From assembly GCF_945952365.1 (NCBI RefSeq), contig NZ_CAMFHX010000007.1, positions 38,240 through 102,239 of the forward strand: a stretch of 64,000 nt of DNA, in the 5' to 3' direction. Shown here piece after piece: positions 27,085 through 36,964 of the stretch. The notes beneath the pieces were generated by a model, which was not told where the DNA came from, ran no database searches, and worked only from the letters and a program-made list of their open reading frames with translations. The position numbers and the translations under genes were made by a program. Origin of the DNA: an uncultured Cetobacterium sp. GTDB lineage: Bacteria > Fusobacteriota > Fusobacteriia > Fusobacteriales > Fusobacteriaceae. Positions within the stretch are counted from its first letter, which is position 1. Each line of letters opens with the position of its first letter.

Positions 27085-28179
27085 ATGGATTTAAATAACT
27101 ATTTAAAAAATTTAGAAACTTTAGTTAACGTAGATTGTGGAAGCAATACACCTGATGGACTTAAATTTGTAACAAAGTTTTTCGAAGAGCTTTATAGTGA
27201 TTGGATTGTTGAGTATCACGAGTTAAATAAAAATAATCCTGTTCTTGTTATAAAAAATAGAGATGTCGAAAATTTTGATTTTCTTTTCATTGGACACAAT
27301 GACACTGTTTTCCCTGAGGGAACTGTAGCTAAAAGACCATTTAAAATAGATGGAGATATTGCTACTGGACCTGGTGTTTATGATATGAAGTCAGGATTAC
27401 TTTCTATGTATGAAGTTGCCAAAGAGTTTAAAGATTCAAAATTAAATATCTGTATTATTATAAATACGGATGAAGAGATTAGTTCTTTAATCTCTAGAGA
27501 TTTAATTACTGAAATGGGTAAAAAAACAAAATATGCGTTAGTTTTTGAACCAGCTAGAAAAAATGGTAATATGGTTTCAGAAAGAAAAGGTTTAGTTAAA
27601 TATGAGATTACTTTCAAAGGCAAAGCGGCTCATGCTGGAATCGCACCACAAAACGGAATCAATGCTATCATAGAAGCCTCAAGATGGGTTTTAGAAATTT
27701 CAAAACTCCAAAATTTAGAGCTTGGAAACTCTATAAACGTTGGAGTTATTAGTGGTGGCTTTGGAGTTAATACTGTTCCTGATAAAGCTGTTATAAAATT
27801 TGAAGGTCGTTCTCATGATATAAAACATTTTGAGAATATTATTAAAACCTTAGATACTTTAAAATCAACTCCTTATGTGAACGGAATTGAAATCGAAGTA
27901 AAAGAGATTGGTTATAGACCTCCTCTTGTTTTAAATAATCTTTCAAAAATTCTTTTAGAGAAATTTGATTCTGCTAAAGCAGAATTAGGAATTGAGGCGG
28001 AATGGGAAAAAACTGGGGGTGGATCTGATGCTAATTTCTTAGGAATTCTTGGAGTTGGAGTTTTAGATGGAATTGGTCCAATCGGTGGAAACTCTCACGA
28101 GGAATCTGAGTATCTTGTTATCTCATCAATTGAAGATCGTATCGAAATGATAAAAAAAGTACTAAGAACATTTTTATAA
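27085..28179 (+). CDS. M20 family metallopeptidase (carboxypeptidase G2-like)
   Basis: This 364-residue zinc peptidase has the M20 catalytic segments GHNDTVFPEG (first His/Asp), GPGVYDMKSG (bridging Asp), the TDEEI Glu pair and a C-terminal zinc His in GGNSHEESEY. The dimerisation lid is at about 175-285 (KGKAAHAGIAPQNG). The closest group hydrolyses C-terminal glutamate or acyl-amino-acid conjugates. I start at 27085, since GGGGGA lies just upstream; the ATG at 27073 has no RBS. It is probably co-transcribed with the DcuC-like transporter, which hints at uptake of a peptide-like or conjugated substrate. Confidence 0.85.
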   Translation: MDLNNYLKNLETLVNVDCGSNTPDGLKFVTKFFEELYSDWIVEYHELNKNNPVLVIKNRDVENFDFLFIGHNDTVFPEGTVAKRPFKIDGDIATGPGVYDMKSGLLSMYEVAKEFKDSKLNICIIINTDEEISSLISRDLITEMGKKTKYALVFEPARKNGNMVSERKGLVKYEITFKGKAAHAGIAPQNGINAIIEASRWVLEISKLQNLELGNSINVGVISGGFGVNTVPDKAVIKFEGRSHDIKHFENIIKTLDTLKSTPYVNGIEIEVKEIGYRPPLVLNNLSKILLEKFDSAKAELGIEAEWEKTGGGSDANFLGILGVGVLDGIGPIGGNSHEESEYLVISSIEDRIEMIKKVLRTFL

Positions 28180-28183
28180 ATTT

Positions 28184-28207
28184 AGAGAGGATTTTCCTCT
28201 CTTTTTT
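28184..28207 (+). terminator. Terminator after the M20 peptidase gene
   Basis: An 8-bp stem AGAGAGGA / TCCTCTCT with a 3-base loop, followed by a T run. Confidence 0.8.
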
Positions 28208-28285
28208 AATAAAAAAGATTTTCATAGAAAAAAATACTAAAATAATGTATAATTAGGAAAAAGAATATATTTGGAGGTAATTTTA

Positions 28286-28912
28286 ATGAAAATTAAAGCC
28301 TTTCCTTTAGGAAGCTATATGACAAACTGTTATTTAGTTTGGAATGATAAAAATGAGGCTTCTCTTTTTGATTGTAGCGATACTAGATTAGCAGGGATTG
28401 TTTCTTTTATAAAAGAGCATAATTTAACTTTAAAAAATGTTATTTTAACTCATGGTCACGGAGACCATATCGGTGGAATAAATGAAATTAAAAATATTTT
28501 TCCTGAGGTACAACTTTTCATAGGAAAAGAGGAAGAAAAATTCCTAACAGACGCTTCTTTAAATCTATCTTATGCTATACAAGGGTTTGACTTTATATAT
28601 ACAGGTGATTTTACTCCTTTACAAGAGGGAGATTCTATTTTTGGATTTGAAGTTATTGATACTCCTGGTCATACAATTGGTTCGAAATGTTTTTATAACA
28701 AAGAAGCTAATTTTATGATCTCTGGCGACACACTATTCAGAAGAAGCTACGGTAGATATGATCTACCAACTGGAAATCTATCACAACTACAAAGAAGTTT
28801 AAAAAAGATTTGTGAGAACTATCCAGAAGATACTATAGTGTATAGTGCCCATACTGAACCTACACTTTTAGGAGAGGAAAGAAGAGTATTAAAATCCCAA
28901 GGAATGTTTTAG
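28286..28912 (+). CDS. Metallo-beta-lactamase fold hydrolase (glyoxalase II-like)
   Basis: A 208-residue hydrolase with the metal motif THGHGDHIGG near residue 58, a bridging Asp in SGDTLFRRSYGRYD and the DTPGHTIGS His near 128. This short single-domain form is common in anaerobes. The ATG at 28286 has TGGAGGT upstream; the TTG at 28271 overlaps that RBS. A TATAAT at 28248 may be its -10. It ends 11 bases before a thioredoxin-reductase-like gene, which fits a thiol or thioester role, but the substrate is unknown. Confidence 0.87.
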   Translation: MKIKAFPLGSYMTNCYLVWNDKNEASLFDCSDTRLAGIVSFIKEHNLTLKNVILTHGHGDHIGGINEIKNIFPEVQLFIGKEEEKFLTDASLNLSYAIQGFDFIYTGDFTPLQEGDSIFGFEVIDTPGHTIGSKCFYNKEANFMISGDTLFRRSYGRYDLPTGNLSQLQRSLKKICENYPEDTIVYSAHTEPTLLGEERRVLKSQGMF

Positions 28913-28923
28913 GAGGACTTAAT

Positions 28924-29868
28924 ATGGAAAATAAAATTTATGACGTTGTTATTATTGGAGCTGGACCTGCAGGTTTAACATCTGCACTTTATGCTGGAAG
29001 ATCAAATTTATCGGTATTAGTTATTGAAAAACCAACTGTTGGAAGCCTTCTTATGGCTCACAAAATTGAAAACTACCCAGGAATTCAAGGATCACCTACT
29101 GGTAAAGATATCTACAATTTAATGAAAGAACAAACTTTAAAATTTAATGTAGAATTTGTTGACGCCACATTTTTAGGTTTTGATTTACTTGGTGAAAATA
29201 AAATAGTTAAAACTGATAAAGATAATTTTGCAGCTAAGACTATTATTATTGCAAGTGGTTGGGCGAAAAATGGTGCTAAAAAATTACCTGGTGAGGAGCA
29301 ATACTTAGGTAAAGGAGTTTCTTACTGTGCTACTTGCGATGGTGCTTTCACTAGAAATATGAGTGTTTCACTTTTTGGAAAGGGCAAAGAGATTGCTGAA
29401 GAAGCATTATTCTTAACAAAATACTCTAAAGAGATTCATATGTTTTTAACTGAGGATTCTGATGAATCAGAGGACAAATCACTTATGGAAACTTTAAAAG
29501 CAAACGAAAAAATCAAAATGTATTACTCTTCTAAACTTTTAGAAATAAAAGGTGAAGAGTTTGTAGAAGAGGTTATCGCTGAAGTAGCTGGAGAAAAAAT
29601 CAATTGTAAAACTCAGTTTGCTTTCTTATACTTAGGTACTAAATCATTGAAAGAGTTATACGGAGAAATTGCACCTCTAGATGAAAGCGGATATCTTATA
29701 ACAGATGAAGCTATGCATACTTCTATCGAAGGTATATTTGCTGCTGGAGATGTTAGATCAAAAATGATTAGACAAGTAACTACAGCAACTTCTGATGGAA
29801 CAATTGCAGCGCTTGAAGCCATAAAATTTGTACTTAAAAAACAAAATTTAAGAGCTCAGTATAGTTAA
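28924..29868 (+). CDS. Thioredoxin reductase-like FAD oxidoreductase
   Basis: A 314-residue flavoprotein with the FAD motif GAGPAGLTSALYAGRS at the N terminus, the redox-active pair CATCDG near residue 138 and the C-terminal GIFAAGDVRSK segment. The NAD(P) motif is degenerate (LFGKGKEIAEEA instead of GGGDSA), so the electron donor may not be NADPH; ferredoxin-linked or NADH-linked relatives exist. It is coupled to the MBL-fold gene. No thioredoxin gene is adjacent. Confidence 0.85.
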   Translation: MENKIYDVVIIGAGPAGLTSALYAGRSNLSVLVIEKPTVGSLLMAHKIENYPGIQGSPTGKDIYNLMKEQTLKFNVEFVDATFLGFDLLGENKIVKTDKDNFAAKTIIIASGWAKNGAKKLPGEEQYLGKGVSYCATCDGAFTRNMSVSLFGKGKEIAEEALFLTKYSKEIHMFLTEDSDESEDKSLMETLKANEKIKMYYSSKLLEIKGEEFVEEVIAEVAGEKINCKTQFAFLYLGTKSLKELYGEIAPLDESGYLITDEAMHTSIEGIFAAGDVRSKMIRQVTTATSDGTIAALEAIKFVLKKQNLRAQYS

Positions 29869-29886
29869 AAAGTTATAAATGTATAT

Positions 29887-29921
29887 AAAAAAGTCAGAGC
29901 CTCAAAACTCTGACTTTTTTT
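29887..29921. terminator. Bidirectional terminator
   Basis: A stem AAGTCAGAG / CTCTGACTT extended by A and T runs, with an 8-base loop, between the convergent reductase and glutamine synthetase genes. Confidence 0.87.
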
Positions 29922-29924
29922 TAC

Positions 29925-32036
29925 TTATAATCTAAATAACATATCCTCATAAGTTGGAACTGGCCAAACCTTCTTTTCAACTTGATGCTCTAAAAGATCT
30001 ACTATATCTCTTAGGCAACTTAAAAGAGGAATAATCTCTTTATTTAAATATTCAACTTTCTCGTATAACCCTTCAATCTCATTAGCTACAACTAATTGTG
30101 ATTCTAGCTGTGCTAAATAATCTTTTAGACGATTCTTACCAGCTAATAGCTTAACTAAATGAGCTTTATCAGCAGATAAGTACTCATCATCTCCTAAAAC
30201 TTCTCTTAAGGCAATAATACTATTTGATATCTTTCCAGCATATTCCATTAAAGCTGGATATATCTCATTTCTAGCAATTCTAACCATCGAGCTTCCCTCA
30301 ATATTCACTTGCTTTATATAACGCTCACAATAAACTGAATATCTAGCATCTAACTCTTCAGGAGATAAAACTTTAGCATTTTTAAACAGTTCAATTATAT
30401 TTTCTTGCTTATATACTTTCAATCCTTCTAAAGTATTTCTTAAGTTTTTTAATCCTCTTTTTTCAGCTTCAACTTTCCAGCTTTCATCATAACCATTTCC
30501 ATTGAAAACAATTCTTTTATGCTTCTCATATCTATCTTTAATTAATTCAATTATATCTTTCTTTAAATTTTTTGGATCTTTAGTTTCCAATAAATCAGCA
30601 TACTCTTTTATAATTGTTCCAATTATTGTATTTATAATAAATGTAGGTGTTGATGCTGATGCACTCGACCCTGGCATTCTAAACTCAAATTTATTTCCTG
30701 TAAATGCAAATGGAGAAGTTCTATTTCTATCTGAGATATCTTTCGGTATTTTTGTAAAGTTTTTAACACCAAACTCCATACTTTCTTTAACATCACTTGT
30801 TGGAACTATCTCTCCTATATTCTTTAAAATCTCATCTAACTCATCTCCAATGAAAACAGATATTATTGCTGGTGGAGCTTCATGCCCTCCTAATCTGTGA
30901 TCATTTCCTGGTGTTGCACAAGATGCTCTTAAAACATCAGCATATCTATCAATACCTTCTAATACTGCTGTTAAAAATACTAAGAACTGAAGATTATTTT
31001 TTGATAAAGAAGATGGATCTAATAGGTTCTCACCTAAATTTGTTGCTAATGACCAGTTACAATGTTTTCCTGATCCGTTTACACCTTTAAATGGCTTTTC
31101 GTGTAATAAAGCACTTAAATTGTGTCTATCTGCAACTTTCTTAATTATATCCATTGTCAATTGATTTTGATCTACTGCTACATTTGCTGTTGCAAACATA
31201 AGTGCTATCTCAAACTGGTTTGGAGCTACCTCATTATGCTTTGTTTTAGCCATAATTCCTATTTTCCATAGCTCTGCGTCTATTTCATTCATTACTTTTT
31301 CAACTTTTTCTTTAATACTTCCATAGTAGTGATCATTTAACTCTTGACCTTTTGGAGGTAACGAACCAAATATTGTTCTACCAGAAAGCATTAAATCTTG
31401 ACGCTTTTCCCAGAAATTCTTCTCTATTAAAAAATACTCTTGCTCTAACCCTAATGTATTCGTAATTGAAGTTACAGTTGATTTAGGATCTAAAATTCTT
31501 TTTAATCTTAATGTTTGTTCTGATATAAAATCAATCGATCTTAGTAACGGAACTTTTTTATCTAATGCCATTTGATTATATCCTATGAATGCCGTTGGAA
31601 TATATAATGATTTAGATAATCCCTCTCCTCTTAAGAACATTGGCGATTTACAATCCCATGCAGTATATCCTCTAGCTTCAAAAGTTGACCTTACTCCTCC
31701 ATTTGGGAATGATGATGTATCAGCTTCTCCTTTTATAAGCTCTTTTCCTGAGAACTGTGAAACACAGCTACCGTCTGAAGACATAGAAATAAATGAATCA
31801 TGCTTTTCAGCTGTTAACTCTGTTAGTGGTTGGAACCAGTGTGTAAAATGTGTTGCTCCATTTTCAGTAGCCCAATTTTTAACTGCATTAGCTATAGAGT
31901 CTGCAAGTTCAATAGACAACTCTTTTTCTCCGTTTTGAACTTTCTTAAACTCTTTAAAATACGATTCTGGTATTCTACTTTTCAACTTTTCCTCTGTAAA
32001 GCAGAATTGACCAAAAATTTCTAGCATGTTGTTCAT
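29925..32036 (-). CDS. glnA: Glutamine synthetase type III
   Basis: The 703-residue enzyme makes glutamine from glutamate, ammonia and ATP. Its length and N-terminal segment are those of type III (GlnN) synthetases, not the 440-residue type I. The segments NQFEIALMFA, GKHCNWSLATN and DHRLGGHEAPPAI are the type III versions of the active-site motifs. No GlnR or PII gene is adjacent. It has its own promoter and lies downstream of an IclR gene that ends in its own terminator. Confidence 0.95.
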   Translation of the reverse strand: MNNMLEIFGQFCFTEEKLKSRIPESYFKEFKKVQNGEKELSIELADSIANAVKNWATENGATHFTHWFQPLTELTAEKHDSFISMSSDGSCVSQFSGKELIKGEADTSSFPNGGVRSTFEARGYTAWDCKSPMFLRGEGLSKSLYIPTAFIGYNQMALDKKVPLLRSIDFISEQTLRLKRILDPKSTVTSITNTLGLEQEYFLIEKNFWEKRQDLMLSGRTIFGSLPPKGQELNDHYYGSIKEKVEKVMNEIDAELWKIGIMAKTKHNEVAPNQFEIALMFATANVAVDQNQLTMDIIKKVADRHNLSALLHEKPFKGVNGSGKHCNWSLATNLGENLLDPSSLSKNNLQFLVFLTAVLEGIDRYADVLRASCATPGNDHRLGGHEAPPAIISVFIGDELDEILKNIGEIVPTSDVKESMEFGVKNFTKIPKDISDRNRTSPFAFTGNKFEFRMPGSSASASTPTFIINTIIGTIIKEYADLLETKDPKNLKKDIIELIKDRYEKHKRIVFNGNGYDESWKVEAEKRGLKNLRNTLEGLKVYKQENIIELFKNAKVLSPEELDARYSVYCERYIKQVNIEGSSMVRIARNEIYPALMEYAGKISNSIIALREVLGDDEYLSADKAHLVKLLAGKNRLKDYLAQLESQLVVANEIEGLYEKVEYLNKEIIPLLSCLRDIVDLLEHQVEKKVWPVPTYEDMLFRL

Positions 32037-32052
32037 AAATCCTCCTCTATTT

Positions 32053-32071
32053 CGTTCTACATTGTCGAACG
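32053..32071. promoter_or_regulatory. Inverted repeat in the glutamine synthetase leader
   Basis: CGTTC and GAACG are separated by 9 bases, between the promoter and the RBS. It may be an operator or a small hairpin. The half-site is short and I recognise no regulator. Confidence 0.3.
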
Positions 32072-32100
32072 TTGTTCTTTAATAAAAAATTGTTATATTT

Positions 32101-32129
32101 ACAATATACTATTTTTATATTCTTGTCAA
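32101..32129 (-). promoter_or_regulatory. Promoter for glutamine synthetase III
   Basis: On the minus strand, TTGACA (32124-32129) and TATTGT (32101-32106) are 17 bases apart. The weak -10 suggests control by an activator or modest strength. Confidence 0.6.
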
Positions 32130-32144
32130 TCAAAAAATAAAAAA

Positions 32145-32162
32145 GAGGAGTTAAAACTCCTC
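32145..32162 (-). terminator. Terminator after the IclR gene
   Basis: A 7-bp stem GAGGAGT / ACTCCTC with a 4-base loop, followed on the minus strand by CTTTTTTATTTTTT. It overlaps the iclR-family stop codon. Confidence 0.75.
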
Positions 32163-32918
32163 TCTTGCTCCTAATTCGAACGATATTTTTTTACTCATAG
32201 CTACCATTTTCGGTGCTAAATGTGGAAGAATATGCATCATCTTCTCTCTTGTTGCCATTATTGAGGCTGTTCCTACAAACTCGTTATTAACTTTAAATAT
32301 AGGAACTGATATACAATATATTCCTAACTCTACTTCAGATTTTTCTAAAGAGTAGCCATCTCTTCTGATTTTATATATCTCTTCAATAAGTGTTTCCCTA
32401 TCTATTATTGTACTGTTAGTATATTTATATAATAAATCTTTATTAAATATAACATCTATATTTACATCTTTAGAATAAGCTAAGGCTAATTTTCCAGAAG
32501 CTGATGCATTCAATGGAATTTTAGTTACAGATGTACTTATTGTATAATACATCGAATCTGATTGTACTCTATCAACTAATTTTAGATGTTCCCTTTTGAA
32601 AATAAACAGATTTATTGTTACAGAAAACTCCTCTGATATATTTACTAGGTATTTATGCCCTACATTTTTAATCAACACATCTTCATTCACAATAAAACTT
32701 TTCTCTATAAAAGCTGGTCCCAATGAATAATTACTATTTTTCTCACTTTGCTCCAAATAAGAGTTTTTTAAAAGAGTTGAAACGATTCCATGAACAGTAC
32801 TTTTACTTAAACCTACCTTTTCACTTATCTCTTTTAATGATAATTCATGAACCTCCTCATTAAAGCAGTTCATTATATCGATTGCTCTTTGGATAGATTG
32901 TATAGTTTTTCCTTCCAT
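32151..32918 (-). CDS. IclR-family transcriptional regulator
   Basis: A 255-residue regulator with an N-terminal winged helix-turn-helix (about 5-65; LSLKEISEKVGLSKSTVHGIVSTLL) and a C-terminal GAF-like effector domain (about 80-250) with PLNASASGKLALA and GYSLEKSEVELGIYCISVPIF. IclR proteins usually sense aromatic or short organic acids. The target is unknown; tyrosine phenol-lyase (35152) and glutamine synthetase are nearby candidates. It lies 14 bases after cvfB. Confidence 0.9.
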   Translation of the reverse strand: MEGKTIQSIQRAIDIMNCFNEEVHELSLKEISEKVGLSKSTVHGIVSTLLKNSYLEQSEKNSNYSLGPAFIEKSFIVNEDVLIKNVGHKYLVNISEEFSVTINLFIFKREHLKLVDRVQSDSMYYTISTSVTKIPLNASASGKLALAYSKDVNIDVIFNKDLLYKYTNSTIIDRETLIEEIYKIRRDGYSLEKSEVELGIYCISVPIFKVNNEFVGTASIMATREKMMHILPHLAPKMVAMSKKISFELGAREEF

Positions 32919-32932
32919 AAAATCCCCTTTTG

Positions 32933-33778
32933 TTATTTCAGTCTGAAGTAACCTTCCTCTGTTTTTTCTATCTTACCCTCTTTTAAAAGTCTTCCCATTG
33001 CTCTTTTAAAAGCTTTTTTACTTATTCCAAAGTACTCTTTTATCGCTTCTGGTGAGCTATCATCATTGAATCTGAAGTGAGTCTTTAAAATTTTCATTTT
33101 ACTTACTATAGCCTCAGCATCTTTATCCATTTGAACAAAAGCTAACTCTCTCATAGCTAAGTCTAATTTCCCATCTTCTCTAACTCTGATTACTCTTGCT
33201 TGAATCTCCTCTCCTACAGAGAACTTTCTGAAACATTCACTATTTGGAATTAAACCAAAGTATCTATTATCTACTGCTACAAATATTCCAATCTCTGGAT
33301 TTATTCTATAAACAGTTCCCTCTACAAAGTCATTTTTCTTATAATCTTTATTTGGCATTAAGAAACTATATATCTTCATAGTTGCAGATAGTCTTCCTTT
33401 ACTATCTTCATATATTCCAACTAAAACTTCATCACCTGGTTTTACATCTCCATCCATTTGAGCATGAGGTAATAAAAGTTCCTTTTTTAATCCCCAATCT
33501 AAAAATGCTCCTAGTTTTTCATTCATATCTGTTACATATAACTTTCCAATTGTTCCAACTGTTAATGCTGTTTTTCTAAATGTAGCTATTAATCTATCCT
33601 CAGAATCTCTGTATATCATAACGTCTAACTCATCACCAATATCTAATACTTTTCCTTCTAATTCGTTATTTGGTAGAAGAATATTATCATTAGCATCTCC
33701 TGTTCCTGCATCTAAATGTGCTCCCTTGCTGCTGAAGTTATTAATCTTTAAAGTTTGTCTTTTTCCTACTCTTACCAT
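32933..33778 (-). CDS. cvfB: CvfB (YitL)-family S1 RNA-binding protein
   Basis: A 281-residue protein with tandem S1-type domains in the first 210 residues (GTIGKLYVTDMNEKLGAFLDWG and GTVYRINPEIGIFVAVDN) and a C-terminal winged-helix segment (FGISKKAFKRAMGRLLKEGKI). S. aureus CvfB binds RNA and affects virulence regulation. A similar RNA-binding role is inferred. The ATG has an AGGAGAG RBS. It sits between the XRE regulator and the IclR gene, so this may be a regulatory transcript of three genes. Confidence 0.88.
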   Translation of the reverse strand: MVRVGKRQTLKINNFSSKGAHLDAGTGDANDNILLPNNELEGKVLDIGDELDVMIYRDSEDRLIATFRKTALTVGTIGKLYVTDMNEKLGAFLDWGLKKELLLPHAQMDGDVKPGDEVLVGIYEDSKGRLSATMKIYSFLMPNKDYKKNDFVEGTVYRINPEIGIFVAVDNRYFGLIPNSECFRKFSVGEEIQARVIRVREDGKLDLAMRELAFVQMDKDAEAIVSKMKILKTHFRFNDDSSPEAIKEYFGISKKAFKRAMGRLLKEGKIEKTEEGYFRLK

Positions 33779-33799
33779 TTTCCCTCTCTCCTTACTATT

Positions 33800-35032
33800 T
33801 TACTCCAAATAGTTTCTAAATAAATTAAATTTTTCATCCAATTTTTGAGGATAATTCTTACTGTAATAGTGTAATAACTTTATTACAGGTTTATAATCCT
33901 CATAATTTTTTAATATTCTTAAATACTCTTCCTCTATACTTAACAAAGAGTAATAATCACTTTTTTCAAAACTACCAAATAACTTATCGATTATTTCTGT
34001 TACTTGGCTTAAAGGCACCTCAACTCCTTTTCCAATTATTAATGCCTCTATAAAATATTTTCTTGATTCATTTTTTCTATTTAAAATCTCTGTAACTTTT
34101 CCTAAATTATATAGAAGAGTGAAATTTTTTCTAATCTCTTTCTCTAACTTCTGCTCATAAATTTTTTTCAATTTTAAATGGACAAATTTCAAATCATCAT
34201 ATTTTAAATTTACTACTGAGGTTTGAGCTAAATCACACAATAGTTCAAATTTAAACTCTAAATTTGAAGTTTGTTTTAAAACTTCTTTAGATATCAATAT
34301 ATATTTATCTAAATCCTCTTTTTTAGAAATTGCTATCAATATTTTCAGATAATTATTTTTTATCTCTCCATTTTTTAAATTTATTAAAGCTATCCTTATT
34401 TTACTTTCTAAATTTTCTGTATCAATAACATTTAATTTATACTCTGAATATATATATCGATAATAAATCTCATTAAACTTTTTTAGTTTTTTTATATCCT
34501 CTTCATACTTTTTAAAGAGTAATAGTATTATCTCATACTTTTCATATTTTTCACACAAATTTAAAAAAATTATAAATTCCTGCTCATATTTTTTTATTTC
34601 AGAAACCATTTGAAATAATTTAGCATACATTCTTCTAGCTTCATTTTCATCTTTTAATTTTAAATATAAATTACTTAACTCTATTATAATTTTTTTCTGA
34701 TCAACTCTATTTAATTTTAAAATAGCTTCTTCTATTAACCATTTATTTTCTATAATTTCTTTTTTTAAAATCTCATCTAAGTACTTTTTAGCTTTAGCTT
34801 CTGATTTTTCAACGAACTCTTCGTAAGTTATATCTATTTTTTCCCCTTTACTTTCTAAAGCTTCCTCTAGATTTTTGTAAAAAATTAAAGCCATCTTGTT
34901 ACTTAAAACTTTTCTACCATTTTCTACCATTCCTAAATAAGTTTTAGATACAATATTTTTTGTTAATTCCTCTTGTTTTATTTTATAATGCTTTCTATAC
35001 CTTAATATCTTTTCCCCTGGCGATAAAAACAT
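33800..35032 (-). CDS. XRE-family regulator with a long alpha-helical repeat domain
   Basis: A 410-residue protein with an N-terminal XRE helix-turn-helix (about 5-60; KIKQEELTKNIVSKTYLGMVENGRK). The rest is almost wholly helical, Lys/Glu/Ile-rich and resembles degenerate TPR repeats. This layout recalls RRNPP-type peptide-responsive regulators or Firmicutes TPR regulators, but I see no adjacent pheromone gene. The ligand is unknown. Upstream is the tpl terminator; a TATAAT 30-40 bases before the start may be its -10. Confidence 0.75.
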   Translation of the reverse strand: MFLSPGEKILRYRKHYKIKQEELTKNIVSKTYLGMVENGRKVLSNKMALIFYKNLEEALESKGEKIDITYEEFVEKSEAKAKKYLDEILKKEIIENKWLIEEAILKLNRVDQKKIIIELSNLYLKLKDENEARRMYAKLFQMVSEIKKYEQEFIIFLNLCEKYEKYEIILLLFKKYEEDIKKLKKFNEIYYRYIYSEYKLNVIDTENLESKIRIALINLKNGEIKNNYLKILIAISKKEDLDKYILISKEVLKQTSNLEFKFELLCDLAQTSVVNLKYDDLKFVHLKLKKIYEQKLEKEIRKNFTLLYNLGKVTEILNRKNESRKYFIEALIIGKGVEVPLSQVTEIIDKLFGSFEKSDYYSLLSIEEEYLRILKNYEDYKPVIKLLHYYSKNYPQKLDEKFNLFRNYLE

Positions 35033-35100
35033 AAATCTCCCCCTAAAAATAAAAAAGCTGTTTATTATAGAGTATCAAATTTTCCATATTTTTACAATAA

Positions 35101-35139
35101 AAAATACCTTAGATCAATATCTTTAATCTAAGGTATTTT
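35101..35139 (-). terminator. Terminator after tpl
   Basis: A 14-bp perfect stem AAAATACCTTAGAT / ATCTAAGGTATTTT with an 11-base loop, followed by a T run on the minus strand. Confidence 0.87.
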
Positions 35140-35151
35140 AATTTCTATTAT

Positions 35152-36925
<1,774 letters not shown>

Positions 36926-36961
36926 AAAAGCCAAAAGATTTTTGTTAATCTTTTGGCTTTT
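36926..36961 (-). terminator. Terminator after the lipase-like gene
   Basis: A 15-bp perfect stem AAAAGCCAAAAGATT / AATCTTTTGGCTTTT with a 6-base loop, and a T or A run on both sides. Confidence 0.88.
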
Positions 36962-36964
36962 TTA

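Noticed and set aside
30502..30900. A 132-residue plus-strand frame inside glutamine synthetase
   Set aside because: It is antisense to conserved catalytic segments, and the predicted protein has no domain.
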